Shown here: piece after piece, positions 36,822 to 46,063 of the stretch
Layout: each line of letters opens with the position of its first letter
Position numbering within the stretch: position 1 is the stretch's first letter
Assembly: GCF_965199065.1 (NCBI RefSeq)
Contig: NZ_CBDAQN010000003.1
Location: forward strand, 620,001-684,000
Length of the DNA stretch: 64,000 nucleotides
From: Acidisoma sp965199065
Lineage (GTDB): Bacteria; Pseudomonadota; Alphaproteobacteria; Acetobacterales; Acetobacteraceae
Direction of reading: 5' to 3'
Notes under the pieces: model-generated
The model's input: the letters and a program-made list of their open reading frames with translations, nothing else
Database searches by the model: none
Told to the model about the DNA's origin: nothing
Translations under genes and position numbers: made by a program

Positions 36822-37652
36822 CTATACGCCGGACCGATCTGCGGAATAAGCGATCTCACGCTGGCCCTCGACAGAGGCGAGCCGCTGCCCCAGGGCTTTC
36901 GATATCGAGTTGAATGCGCTGCTCCCGAGCGCGAGCCGTAGCGCCGGGATCGTTTCGTCAGCCGCGGCGATCATGGCAGCCGCGGTGCGTGCGGCATCAC
37001 CCGCGAGCACGAAAGCGCCGCTGCTGATTGCCCGACGAACATCGCCCGCAGGCGTATCGCCATAGACGGCCATGGGTTCCGCCACGACGCAGCCATTCCT
37101 GAAGTTCGTGACGGTAGGCCCCGGTTCGGCGATGATGAAATCGATGCCGAACGACGCGACCTCCTGTGAGACGGCTTCGATGAAGCCTTCTATGCCCCAT
37201 TTCGTTGCGTGGTAGAGGCTGAAGTTGGGGTAGGCGATCTGACCGCCCTCCGATGACACCTGAAGGATGCGGCCGCCGCCCTGTGCCCGCAGATGGGGCA
37301 ATGCGGCCCGAATAAGTTGGATGGAACCGACGAGATTGGTCGCGATCTGCTGATCGATCTGCGTGTCCGTCAGTTCCTCGGCGGCGCCCACAAGTCCATA
37401 GCCGGCGTTGCTGACGACGACGTCGATGGTGCCCAGGCTGAATCCTTTGTCGATGGCGGCACGGATGCTTTCGGTATCCGTAAGTTCAAGCTTGAGGACA
37501 TGGAGACTGTCGCCGTGATCTTGCTTGAGATCCGTCAGCGCGCCCTCGCGGCGTGCCGTTCCGATAACGACATCGCCACGCGCCAGAAGCTGGCGCGTCA
37601 TCTCGCGCCCCAGGCCGGAGGAGGCGCCGGAAATGAACCAGGTCTTTTTCAT
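36822..37652 (-). CDS. short-chain dehydrogenase/reductase
   Basis: NAD(P)-dependent oxidoreductase of 276 residues. It has the cofactor motif SGASSGLG near residue 9, VVSNAGYG, catalytic Ser in ILQVSSEGG and the YHATK (YxxxK) motif. The basic residues after the glycine motif (TARREG) suggest NADP preference. ATG at 37652 was chosen; the open frame to 37691 adds no family sequence. It is divergent from a LysR regulator across about 100 bp, the classical regulator-target arrangement. Confidence 0.92.
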   Translation of the reverse strand: MKKTWFISGASSGLGREMTRQLLARGDVVIGTARREGALTDLKQDHGDSLHVLKLELTDTESIRAAIDKGFSLGTIDVVVSNAGYGLVGAAEELTDTQIDQQIATNLVGSIQLIRAALPHLRAQGGGRILQVSSEGGQIAYPNFSLYHATKWGIEGFIEAVSQEVASFGIDFIIAEPGPTVTNFRNGCVVAEPMAVYGDTPAGDVRRAISSGAFVLAGDAARTAAAMIAAADETIPALRLALGSSAFNSISKALGQRLASVEGQREIAYSADRSGV

Positions 37653-37750
37653 GGGAACGGTCCTGTTGCTGTGCTCCCTGCACATAAGCAAAAGAGATTG
37701 GTGCTATAAGAAGCTGAAGTTCAACCAGCCTAGTGTGGAACTATTCACCA

Positions 37751-38647
37751 ATGGTGAAACCGACGCTAAACGAGCTTGAGGCCTCTGCAGCCCTCGCGCA
37801 CCATCTGAGCTTCCAGAAGGCCGCCGACACGATCGGGTGCTCACGCTCTACGCTCAGCCATACCGTCAGCGGACTCGAAAAGCGCCTGGGCGTCCGCTTG
37901 TTCAATCGAACGACCCGCAGCGTCTCGCTGACGGATGCCGGATCAAGGCTTCTGGAGCGGCTTGCGCCAATCTTGAGAGGGCTTAACGCTGCTTTGGATG
38001 AGGTCGCCGGAGAGCGGGGCGAGGCGAGCGGCACGTTGCGGATCAACGCCAGCAAGGGGCCGGCGCATTTCCTGCTTCGTCAGGTCGTGCCTGAGTTTCT
38101 CGCCCGCCATCCCCGTGTGGAGCTGGATCTCGTATCAGATGGACGGCTCGTCGATATCGTGGCGGAGAAGTTCGATGCCGGAGTAAGGCTTTACGAGACG
38201 ATCCCGCGCGACATGGTGGCTGTGCGATTTGGTGGCGATGCGCGTTTCGTTGCGATCGCGTCTCCGGCTTACCTGATGGACAGCCCACCGTTGAAGACGC
38301 CCGACGATCTCCACCAACACCGCTGCATCCGCCAACGATTGCCGAGCGGAAAACGCTATCGTTGGGAGTTCAACAGGCGGGGTGAGGAGCTCGTGATCGA
38401 CCCGCCCGGCCTGCTGACGCTGGACGACAACGACCTCATGGTGCAGGGGGCGATGGACGGCCTTGGCATTGCCTACGTCCCGGAAGCCTTCGCGCAAGAG
38501 GGTTTGCGCTCCAGCCGGCTTGTCCGGGTGCTGCCGGATTGGTGTCCGCCTTTTCCGGGTCTCGCGCTGTATTATCCCGGCAACCGTCACGTGCCAGCGG
38601 CTCTCCGCGCCTTCATCGACGTGCTGAAGGGCACAGCAAGAGACTAA
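37751..38647 (+). CDS. LysR-family transcriptional regulator
   Basis: The 298-residue protein has the N-terminal winged HTH (LSFQKAADTIGCSRSTLSHTVSGLEKRLGVRLFNRTTRSVSLTDAG) and the effector domain (GTLRINASKGPAHFLL; AGVRLYETIPRDMVAVRFG). It very likely controls the divergent SDR gene. ATG at 37751 lies 98 bp from the SDR start. The short palindromic stretch GTGGAACTATTCAC just before the start is a possible binding site. Its last 4 bp overlap the end of the convergent MarR gene. Confidence 0.93.
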   Translation: MVKPTLNELEASAALAHHLSFQKAADTIGCSRSTLSHTVSGLEKRLGVRLFNRTTRSVSLTDAGSRLLERLAPILRGLNAALDEVAGERGEASGTLRINASKGPAHFLLRQVVPEFLARHPRVELDLVSDGRLVDIVAEKFDAGVRLYETIPRDMVAVRFGGDARFVAIASPAYLMDSPPLKTPDDLHQHRCIRQRLPSGKRYRWEFNRRGEELVIDPPGLLTLDDNDLMVQGAMDGLGIAYVPEAFAQEGLRSSRLVRVLPDWCPPFPGLALYYPGNRHVPAALRAFIDVLKGTARD

Positions 38648-39057
38648 CGCATCTTTCCCAGCAGCGCGAAAAGCTGCCCGGCCTCCTCGTCGTCCAGAGG
38701 CGCCAAGGTCTCACGGGTGATCGCGCCCGCCGCATCAAGATTGCGGAGCGTCGTCTCCCGCCCCTGCTCCGTCAGATCGACGATCAGCTTGCGCCGGTCC
38801 TCCGCGTCCTGGAGCCTTAGAACCAGACCTCGCACCACAAGACGATCGACCGTGCCCTTCACCGTCGCCGCGTCCATGTAAACGGCGCGACCTAGCGCCG
38901 TCTGCGACGTCCGTCCGATCTCGAGCAGCTTGGCGAGCACCGCCCATTGCATGGGCGTCAGCCCGTCGCCCATCAGCTGCGAGAAGATCGTCGTGTGGCG
39001 CTGGGTGACCTGCCGCAACAGGAAGCCGATCTGGTCGTCCAGCACGTAGCTTGTCAC
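38644..39057 (-). CDS. MarR-family transcriptional regulator
   Basis: The 137-residue product from GTG at 39057 (VTSYVLDDQIGFLLRQVTQRH) has the MarR winged helix: LTPMQWAVLAKLLEIGRTSQTALGRAVYMDAATVKGTVDRLVVRGLVLRLQDAEDRRKLIVDLTEQG. It is the last gene of the N-heterocycle operon; its GTG overlaps the TAG of the preceding gene by one base (TAGTG). It is therefore the probable autoregulated local regulator, with an aromatic acid as the likely effector by family habit. Confidence 0.9.
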   Translation of the reverse strand: MTSYVLDDQIGFLLRQVTQRHTTIFSQLMGDGLTPMQWAVLAKLLEIGRTSQTALGRAVYMDAATVKGTVDRLVVRGLVLRLQDAEDRRKLIVDLTEQGRETTLRNLDAAGAITRETLAPLDDEEAGQLFALLGKMR

Positions 39058-39635
39058 TAGCGCAGCCCATCCTGGCCGACGATCTCCGTCTTCGACAATC
39101 CGCCGACGCGGGCCAGCGGCCGGCCACTGTCGGTCACCACCACCGCCACGAGAATTTCGTCCGCACGCGGCGCATCCGCGATGGTGACCGCCATCGCGTC
39201 GAAGTGGCTGCGGACATAAGCCGCGTTGCGATGTCCGAGCGGAACGTCGATGACCCCGCCCATGCCTCCGCGCTTCTTGGCCGACGGCACCAGAGCCGCA
39301 CCGCCACCCAGCACCGCGCGCATCGGCGCACCCAGCTTTGGATGCAGGATCGCCGCCGCATGCTCGATCTCGCCCGCCTCGCCGACGATCGCCGCCTTGC
39401 CGTAGCTCTCGACGGCCTCGGGCGCGATGCCCAGCGCCGCCACCGCACGCTGCGTCAGAAGCTCTCCAAGCGCTGCGCCGATATCGGTGAGGACGGAAAG
39501 ATCGGCCTCGAAACGGCCGGCGAAGGGATTGGCGATGACCGCTATCGCCGCCGCGCGGCGGGTGGGCGGCGCGACCGGCTGGCCCATCTCGACCAGAACC
39601 TCGTCCGTGATGGTGACGAGCTTGCGGAGCTTCAT
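39057..39635 (-). CDS. DUF1185 (AA_synth, PF06684) family protein, copy b
   Basis: A 192-residue protein of the family called amino acid synthesis, which has no established reaction. Features are RRAAAIAVIANPFAGRFEADLS, SYGKAAIVGEAGEIEHAAAILHPKLGAPMRAVLGGG, SAKKRGGMGGVIDVPLGHRNAAYVRSHFDAM and DAPRADEILVAVVVTDSGRP. It is paralogous to the adjacent upstream copy and overlaps it by 4 bp. Family structures are described as having a chorismate-mutase-like fold. In this operon a role in ring opening or later steps of N-heterocycle breakdown is a reasonable but untested guess. Confidence 0.88.
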   Translation of the reverse strand: MKLRKLVTITDEVLVEMGQPVAPPTRRAAAIAVIANPFAGRFEADLSVLTDIGAALGELLTQRAVAALGIAPEAVESYGKAAIVGEAGEIEHAAAILHPKLGAPMRAVLGGGAALVPSAKKRGGMGGVIDVPLGHRNAAYVRSHFDAMAVTIADAPRADEILVAVVVTDSGRPLARVGGLSKTEIVGQDGLR

Positions 39636-40216
39636 CGCAACCCGTCCTCGCCACGGATGTCGGCAGCGGCAAGACCGCCCATGCGGGCGTGGATGCGCGG
39701 GCCGGTCGTCATGACGAGCACGAAGGCGAGTTCGTCGGCGCGCGGCCCATCCGGCACGCCGACTTCCATCGCGTCGAAATGGCTGCGGACGTAGGAGGCG
39801 TTGATGTGGGTCACCGGCACGTCCAGCCGGGTGCCGGGTCCGCCGACCTTCTTGGCCGAAGCGACGATGGCCTTGGCGTCGCCCAGCACCGCCCGCATGC
39901 CGTATCCGCCCGGCGCATGCCAGAGCGCGCCATGCTCCAGCTCGCCCGCCGCGCCGACGATGGCGCCCTTGCCGTAGCCCTGCACCACCGAGGGGTCGCC
40001 GCCGAGCGCGGCCACCAGACGCTGCGCCATGTCCAGGCCGAGCGGCTCCAGGGTCTTCATGAAGAAGGCGATGTCCTCGACGTAGCGGCCGGCGAAGGGG
40101 TTGGCGATCACGCTGATGGCCGCCGCGCGCCGGAGCGGCACGGAGGCGACGGGGCCGCCCTCGTGGAAGATCTCCTCGACCGTCAGCAGGCGCTTGCGAA
40201 GTTCGATGTCAGGCAT
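39632..40216 (-). CDS. DUF1185 (AA_synth, PF06684) family protein, copy a
   Basis: A 194-residue paralogue of copy b, sharing the frame RRAAAISVIANPFAGRYVEDI, GYGKGAIVGAAGELEHGALWHAPGGYGMRAVLG, SAKKVGGPGTRLDVPVTHINASYVRSHFDAM, DGPRADE and the C-terminal GEDGLR. Tandem retention of two diverged copies suggests either a hetero-oligomer or two successive steps. ATG at 40216 has an AAGGG box upstream; a GTG six codons earlier is also in frame. The start lies 34 bp inside the end of the UPF0280 gene. Confidence 0.88.
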   Translation of the reverse strand: MPDIELRKRLLTVEEIFHEGGPVASVPLRRAAAISVIANPFAGRYVEDIAFFMKTLEPLGLDMAQRLVAALGGDPSVVQGYGKGAIVGAAGELEHGALWHAPGGYGMRAVLGDAKAIVASAKKVGGPGTRLDVPVTHINASYVRSHFDAMEVGVPDGPRADELAFVLVMTTGPRIHARMGGLAAADIRGEDGLR

Positions 40217-41079
40217 GGGTTCGTTCCCTTCCACAGTGTTCTTGTCTCGCCCTGAAGATGCAGTGCGGCGCCGACGATCAGCCCCTCGGCGCGGAGTTGC
40301 TCGGCGCGGCGTAACCCGCTCGTCAAGGCGGTATCGATCTCGGCAGCGGTCAGGGGCGACACGTCGCGGGTGACGGGCATTTCGCCAAGGTCGCTGTCGG
40401 GCTGGAGCTCCTGCGCCGGGCAGCGGCGAACGCCGGGGTGGCCGGGCAGATCGACGGCGTTGGCGATGACGGTCGCGGCGGCGTCGGCGGCGGCCGCAGT
40501 CGGGGCGAGGACCGTCACCGCATCGGCGATGCCGAGCGAGAAGCTGCGCCCATGGCGGCCGCTGGTGGCCAGGCCGCGCACCCGGTCCCCGTGGCTGATG
40601 GTGAGGCTGCCGAAAAGATCGACGGCGCCAAGTTCGGGCCGTGCGACCATGCCGATGCGGATGCTCTGGCCCGGCGCCAGATGGAGCGCGATGTCGCCGC
40701 CGTTGTTAACGGCGGCTCGCAGCAACGGCGCCTCTTCGAGCATCGCGGCGAGGACTTCCTCCGCGACGGCTCCGGCGACCGCCGCCATGGGCGTGATGAA
40801 GCCGAACCGCGCCAGGGGCTCGACCGCCGCGCGCATGCGCCGCGCGATAGGGCCGCTTGGCCACGGCGAGCCGAACCCTGCCGGTGCGCGCAGAAGCGGC
40901 AGTTCGGCGCAGAGCTCGTCGAGGATGGCGGCGAAGCTGTCGCTGGCGGCACGATACGCAGCGTCGACCGCGTCGGCGGCACCGTCGGCGAGGAGGATGA
41001 TGTCGATCGGGCCGTCTTGTAGATGGAGACGCGGCGACGCTCCCGGCAGCAACTGCGCCGATGCTCGAACGCCCCTCAT
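40183..41079 (-). CDS. UPF0280 family protein (ApbE-superfamily-like)
   Basis: The 298-residue protein belongs to UPF0280 (COG2122), distant relatives of the flavin transferase ApbE. ApbE-like landmarks are visible: VNNGGDIALHL (the N-x-G-G-D motif) and a C-terminal SLGIADAVTVLAPT, in which the Asp matches the metal-binding A-D-A segment. An N-terminal hydrophobic stretch is not a signal peptide, so the protein is probably cytoplasmic. It overlaps the reductase gene by 4 bp and the next gene by 34 bp. Possible role: covalent flavin attachment or flavin handling for the neighbouring reductase (inference). Confidence 0.82.
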   Translation of the reverse strand: MRGVRASAQLLPGASPRLHLQDGPIDIILLADGAADAVDAAYRAASDSFAAILDELCAELPLLRAPAGFGSPWPSGPIARRMRAAVEPLARFGFITPMAAVAGAVAEEVLAAMLEEAPLLRAAVNNGGDIALHLAPGQSIRIGMVARPELGAVDLFGSLTISHGDRVRGLATSGRHGRSFSLGIADAVTVLAPTAAAADAAATVIANAVDLPGHPGVRRCPAQELQPDSDLGEMPVTRDVSPLTAAEIDTALTSGLRRAEQLRAEGLIVGAALHLQGETRTLWKGTNPCLTSNFASAC

Positions 41080-42551
41080 GGCGACAGAGGCGTCAGCGGC
41101 CAGGGATTATCCGGATCGGCACCCAACCGGCGATGCGGTGCGGCAGGATCGAGCGAGGCCGCCGGCCGCACATGATCCATGTAGCCGCCCATCGCTTTGT
41201 ACTGCGCCAGGGGCATGGTGAACTCGATCGGCGCCACGAGGGCGGGCGTCGGCACGTAGCCGAAGGCGTTCTCCGGAAGCCGCGTCACATCGACCATGAA
41301 GGTGATGCCGCCGCCCGGCCAGAGATAGACCGGCGCGCCACCACAGGTCAGCCGCGTCACGCCGTGCGACACCGACCGCGTGAGGCGCACGGGATTGTCG
41401 GTGACGCCCGCGCGGAGCGAGCCGCCGGCGCCGCCGATGAAGACGACGCTGCACAGGGCGGGCTCGCAGTTCTCGGAGATGCGCGCGACGGAGTCTGCAA
41501 GCAGTGTTGGCAACGGCCGCGCTACCGGGCGCAGGGCCTCATCGAGTTCGTAATAGCCGGCATGCTCGCCAGTGGTGCTCACCATGAGCATGGTGAGGCC
41601 GGGCCGCGCATGTTTCGGGTCGAATGGGTCGAGGATGGAGAGCGGATCGGAGATGTCGGTGCCGCCCCAGCCGGTGCCGGGATGCGCCACCTGGAAGTAG
41701 CGCCCCGGCGTCGAGCGCCGTCCGCGCATGCGGATGCCGGTCGGCGGGATATCGAGCAGCTTGCCGGCCTGATGCTCCGACAGCACGCCGGTGATGTGGT
41801 CGTCGACCACCACGACCTCATCGACCTTTCCGAGCCATTGCGGCGCGAAGATGCCGATGGTGGCCGAGCCGCAGCCCACCCGCATCTTCGTCTCGGCGAC
41901 GCCGTTGACGATCGGCGCGGCGCCCGCCCGCACGATGACGGTTGCACCGTCATCGATCGCCAGTTCGACCGGTTGCGCGTTGGAGAGTGCGAGCAGCGTT
42001 TCACAGGTGACGCGGCCCTCCTTCTTGGTGCCGCCGGTGAGGTGCCCGACGCCGCCGAGCGACAGCATCTGCGAGCCGTATTCGCCCGTCGTCACATGGC
42101 CGACGGGCTCGCCCTGGGCGCGCACGAGGGCGCGCTCCGGCCCCAGATGCCGGTCCGTATCGATCTTCACCTTGACGCCGCAATAGCTGAACACGCCCTC
42201 GGTCACGACGGTGACCATGTCGACGCCATCGACCTCGGTGGAGACGATGAAGGGTGCGGGCTTGTAGTCCGGGTAGGTCGTGCCCGCGCCGATGGCGGTG
42301 ACGAAAGTCTCTGCGCCGCGCACGAGTTGGCCGTCCCAATCCGGCTGGCTCTGGAATGCGACGAGCGGGCCGCCTTGCGCCATCGTCCGTTCCAGCAGCA
42401 CGAGGGGATCGACGCGCACGAGTTCGCCGTCTGCATTGGCGTAGCGGTCGCAGGCGCCGGTGAGGCCTGGGCGGATGTTGCACATCACCGGGCAGGCATC
42501 GCAACGGACGGTAGCCGTCGGATCAGCCATGGGCGTTCCATTCGCGTTCAT
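41076..42551 (-). CDS. 6-hydroxynicotinate reductase-like iron-sulfur protein
   Basis: The 491-residue product matches the family annotated as 6-hydroxynicotinate reductase, which reduces 6-hydroxynicotinate to 1,4,5,6-tetrahydro-6-oxonicotinate in the reductive nicotinate route known from anaerobes and Azorhizobium. An N-terminal cysteine cluster (Cys17, 20, 24 and 34: CDACPVMC...GACDRY) suggests an Fe-S site. Later features are EGVFSYCGVKVKIDTD, GTKKEGRVTCETLLAL, MRVGCGSATIGIFAP and PVYLWPGGGITFMVDV. It starts at ATG 42551, in ATGA overlap with nicB, and overlaps the UPF0280 gene downstream. Coupling to a nicotinate hydroxylase strongly supports the assignment. Confidence 0.85.
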   Translation of the reverse strand: MNANGTPMADPTATVRCDACPVMCNIRPGLTGACDRYANADGELVRVDPLVLLERTMAQGGPLVAFQSQPDWDGQLVRGAETFVTAIGAGTTYPDYKPAPFIVSTEVDGVDMVTVVTEGVFSYCGVKVKIDTDRHLGPERALVRAQGEPVGHVTTGEYGSQMLSLGGVGHLTGGTKKEGRVTCETLLALSNAQPVELAIDDGATVIVRAGAAPIVNGVAETKMRVGCGSATIGIFAPQWLGKVDEVVVVDDHITGVLSEHQAGKLLDIPPTGIRMRGRRSTPGRYFQVAHPGTGWGGTDISDPLSILDPFDPKHARPGLTMLMVSTTGEHAGYYELDEALRPVARPLPTLLADSVARISENCEPALCSVVFIGGAGGSLRAGVTDNPVRLTRSVSHGVTRLTCGGAPVYLWPGGGITFMVDVTRLPENAFGYVPTPALVAPIEFTMPLAQYKAMGGYMDHVRPAASLDPAAPHRRLGADPDNPWPLTPLSP

Positions 42552-45500
42552 GAGCCTGACCCTGCGTTGCGGAGGCGCGCGACCGTCTGCGGCAGGTCGG
42601 CCCAAGCCTGCTGGTTGGGGGCGTAGTGGCGGCGAAGGAAGCCCACGAGGTCGGCGATCTGGTCGTCGTTCAGAGAGTTCGCGAAGCCGGGCATCGCGCC
42701 GAGTTCGTCCCGCGCCGGGGCCTGAATGCCGCCCAGGATGGTGCGGATGAGATTATCCGGGTGGGCGCTTTGCAGGTTTGTGTTGAAGGCGAGGTTAGGC
42801 TGCACGCCGAATTGCGGCAGAGCCCCCGGTTCATGACAGGCGGCGCAGGCACCCTGATAGATGCGCGCGCCCGACCCCGCCGAGGCCAGCATGGCGTCCG
42901 GCGTCCGCGCCGTGATTGCGGTGGCAAGCCGCGACTCGGTCTCGGGCGTCACGGCCGGACCCAGTGAGGCGAGGTAGTGCGCCATCGCGCGGAGGTCGGC
43001 GTCGGGCAGCGCCGCCATCTCGCGCACCACCGGTCCCATCGAACCGGCCGCCGGACCGTGCAGCGCCGAGTAGCCGGTGCGGAGATAGGTGTAGAGTTCG
43101 GCCTCAGACCACGGGATAGGGGCGTGCGAGAGGCCGTTGAGCGGCGGCGCTTCCCAGCCCTCGGCCCAGCCACCCGCGAAGGCGCGGGATGCGGATTCGG
43201 CGCCGAGACCGTTGCGCGGCGTGTGGCAGCCGCCGCAATGGCCGAGCCCCTCCACCAGATAGGCGCCCCGGTTCCACAGGGGCGAGCGGGCCGGATCGGG
43301 TTGATAGGCGCCGGGGCGGTGGAACAAGACGTTCCAGCTCGCCATGAGCGGCCAGAGGTTGAAGGGGAAAGCGAGATCGGTCTTTGCCGGCACGAAGCGA
43401 ACGGCGGGACGAGACATGAGGTAAGCATAGAGCGCCTGCAGGTCGTCATCCGATGTGCGGGTGAAGTCGGTATAGGGGAAGACCGGGTAGAGATGCCGCC
43501 CGCTGCGGCTGATGCCATGGCGCATGGCGCGCTCGAAGGCCGCGTAGGACCATGCGCCGATCCCGGTCTCCACGTCCGGCGTGATGTTGCGGCTGTACAC
43601 CGTGCCGAAATCGGTCTCGATACCCAACCCGCCGGCGTAAGGCTGGCCACCCGGTGCAGTATGGCAGACCGCGCAATCGCCGAGCGCCGCCAGCATCCGG
43701 CCCCGCGCGATGGTGGCGGCGGAGTAGAGCGTCGGATCGGGCGGGGAAACGGCGCTGATCGACGGCCGCCAGGGCATTGCCGTCACCGCGAGCGTCATCA
43801 TCCCTGCGATGCCGAGGCCGAGACCAGCCCAGAAGCCGCGCCTGCGTTTGACTGGGGGCGCCTCGGCGGGAGGCGCGATACCGGCGGCCTGGAGCCCGGC
43901 ACGGACGCGCTCCGGCGTGAACGGCAGCTCACGGAAGCGCACGCCGGTGGCGTCATAGATCGCGTTGGCGATGGCGGCGGCACTCGGCACGGAGGCGGAC
44001 TCGCCCACACCCAGCGGCGGCTGGTCCTGGCGCGGGACCATCATCACGTCGATGGGCGGCACCTCGGGGAAGGTGATGATGGGGTAGCCGCCCCATTCCT
44101 TCGTCGCGACGGCGGTCGAGGTGAAGGTCACTTGCTCCTTCAGCACGCGGCTGACGGACTGGATGACGTTGCCGTGGATCTGGTGCTGGACCCCGGCGGG
44201 ATTGATCATCAGCCCGGAATCCTGCCCGACGGTGACGCGCGTCAGAGCGACATCGCCGGTGGTCTTGTTGACCTCGACATCGGCGACCCAGGCCGACCAG
44301 GCGGCGGGAACGCCGGGGAACTTGCCGTGCACGTAAACGGCGTAGGCGAAGCCGCGGCCTCGCAGGATATCGCCCTCGCCGCCCAGGCTTCCGGGTTCGG
44401 TATGCGGCACCCAGCCGACCCGATCGGCCATGGCGTGCACGAGATCGACGGCGCGCGGGTCATGCAGATAGCGCAGCCGGTATTCGATGGGATCGACATG
44501 GGCCTCGGCCGCCGCCTCGTCGATCCAGGATTCGTGGGCGAAACTATTGGGCATCGAGGAGACGCCGCGCAGCCAGGAAGCGCGGACGATGGGCGGCATG
44601 TCGTGCGCGGTGACCCGGATGGTGTCGTAGCTGTAGGGCGGGATCGCGGTGCGGTCGCCCATCTCGAAGACCATCGGGACCGGCGGGATGGCGCCCGTCA
44701 GCAGCGAGGCCAGCAGCGGCGCTCCGTTCGACGGGTAACGCACGGAGAAGTCGTACGCGGCGACATCGCCCTGCGCGGTCAACCCGCCACGGACCTCCAT
44801 GAGCTGAGCCGTGCCCTTCGGCTCCCAGGCGGTTTCCTGCTCGCGGGTGAGTTGTACGCGCACCGGACGCCCGACGGCGCGGGACAACAGCGCGGCGTCG
44901 CCACCGACATCGTCGGCACAGTTGCGGCCATAGCAGCCGGCGGCCTCCATGCGGATGATGGTGATGGCGGCCTCGTCCATGCCGAGCAGCCGGGCGACAT
45001 CGGCCCGCAGCATGTGCGGGTTCTGGGTGCCGGACCAGAGCGTCAGCCCCTCCGGCCTGTAATCCGCGAGCGAGCACGACGGCCCGATCGAGCCGTGCAG
45101 GTGGTAGGGCCAGATATAGGTGCGGTCCATCGGCACTGCCGCGCCCGCACGGGCGGCATCGACATCGCCCCGGTGCAGAAGCTCGCGCGGCGTGCTCGGG
45201 TTGGCGCGGAGCGCGGTCGGGATATCGGTGAGGTCCGGCAGCGCCGGCGTCGGCTTCCAGGTAACCCGCAACCGCTCTGCGGCGAGCGCCGCCTGCTCCT
45301 CCCGCTCGGCGACTATCCCGATGAAATCGCCGATGACGACGGTGGCGACGACACCGGGAATGCCGGCGATGGACGCCTCGTCGACAGCGACGAGGCTGGT
45401 GCCGACAAAAGGCCCAGCATCGAGCCCGGCGTAGGGCGGGCGGACGACGCGTCCGTGCAGCATCCCGGGCACCCGCATGTCATGGACATAGACGAGGCCG

Positions 45501-46063
45501 CCGGTCGCTTTCGCCGGCAGATCGACGCGCGGAACAGGCTGGCCGACGATCCGGTAGCCCTCGGCCGGCTTCAGCGGCGCGTCCGGGTCGATGCGGACGA
45601 TCAGGCGCTCGCCGGCGACGAGTTCGCCGAAGGAGAGCGCGCGGTTGTCAGGCGGCGGCGCGATCACCACGCCGTTCTCGATGCGGAGGTCGGCCGCGGG
45701 CAGGCTGAGGCGCTCGGCCGCGAGAGCGGTCAGCGCCTGCCGCGCCGTAGCCGCCGCCTGACGCAATGGCTTGGCTGTCACCTGGATAGTCTCGCTGGCG
45801 ATGGTCGGCCCCTGGTTGGGGGTGCGCCCCGTGTCGCCCAGCACCACCGTCACGCGGTCGAACGGGACATCGAGTTCCTCGGCGACGATCTGGCCGAGCG
45901 CGGTGCCGATGCCGGTGCCAAGATCGACATGACCGTTGAAGGCCGTGACGCGGCCATCGGCACCGACGATGACGAAGATTTCCAAGGCCACGGGGCCGGG
46001 TATGTCGCGGACGACCAGCAGCTGGTCGGGGCGGCTCAGGTAGTCCTGGGTCGTGGCGCTCAT
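42548..46063 (-). CDS. nicB: nicotinate dehydrogenase large subunit: molybdopterin domain fused to triheme cytochrome c
   Basis: The 1171-residue protein has two parts. Residues about 1-730 are a xanthine-dehydrogenase-family molybdopterin-binding region (FNGHVDLGTGIGTALGQIVAEEL, GDTGRTPNQGPTIASETIQ, MEAAGCYGRNCADDVGGDAALLSRAVGRPVRVQ, LGVGESASVPSAAAIANAI). A hydrophobic segment at about 740-762 follows, then three c-type heme sites: CAVCH (about 797), CGGCH (about 942) and CAACH (about 1072). This is the P. putida NicB layout, in which electrons leave through the hemes to the respiratory chain. It overlaps nicA and the reductase gene by 4 bp each. The c-hemes require the periplasmic face; how the molybdenum domain is placed is an open point for this family. 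Confidence 0.9.
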   Translation of the reverse strand: MSATTQDYLSRPDQLLVVRDIPGPVALEIFVIVGADGRVTAFNGHVDLGTGIGTALGQIVAEELDVPFDRVTVVLGDTGRTPNQGPTIASETIQVTAKPLRQAAATARQALTALAAERLSLPAADLRIENGVVIAPPPDNRALSFGELVAGERLIVRIDPDAPLKPAEGYRIVGQPVPRVDLPAKATGGLVYVHDMRVPGMLHGRVVRPPYAGLDAGPFVGTSLVAVDEASIAGIPGVVATVVIGDFIGIVAEREEQAALAAERLRVTWKPTPALPDLTDIPTALRANPSTPRELLHRGDVDAARAGAAVPMDRTYIWPYHLHGSIGPSCSLADYRPEGLTLWSGTQNPHMLRADVARLLGMDEAAITIIRMEAAGCYGRNCADDVGGDAALLSRAVGRPVRVQLTREQETAWEPKGTAQLMEVRGGLTAQGDVAAYDFSVRYPSNGAPLLASLLTGAIPPVPMVFEMGDRTAIPPYSYDTIRVTAHDMPPIVRASWLRGVSSMPNSFAHESWIDEAAAEAHVDPIEYRLRYLHDPRAVDLVHAMADRVGWVPHTEPGSLGGEGDILRGRGFAYAVYVHGKFPGVPAAWSAWVADVEVNKTTGDVALTRVTVGQDSGLMINPAGVQHQIHGNVIQSVSRVLKEQVTFTSTAVATKEWGGYPIITFPEVPPIDVMMVPRQDQPPLGVGESASVPSAAAIANAIYDATGVRFRELPFTPERVRAGLQAAGIAPPAEAPPVKRRRGFWAGLGLGIAGMMTLAVTAMPWRPSISAVSPPDPTLYSAATIARGRMLAALGDCAVCHTAPGGQPYAGGLGIETDFGTVYSRNITPDVETGIGAWSYAAFERAMRHGISRSGRHLYPVFPYTDFTRTSDDDLQALYAYLMSRPAVRFVPAKTDLAFPFNLWPLMASWNVLFHRPGAYQPDPARSPLWNRGAYLVEGLGHCGGCHTPRNGLGAESASRAFAGGWAEGWEAPPLNGLSHAPIPWSEAELYTYLRTGYSALHGPAAGSMGPVVREMAALPDADLRAMAHYLASLGPAVTPETESRLATAITARTPDAMLASAGSGARIYQGACAACHEPGALPQFGVQPNLAFNTNLQSAHPDNLIRTILGGIQAPARDELGAMPGFANSLNDDQIADLVGFLRRHYAPNQQAWADLPQTVARLRNAGSGS

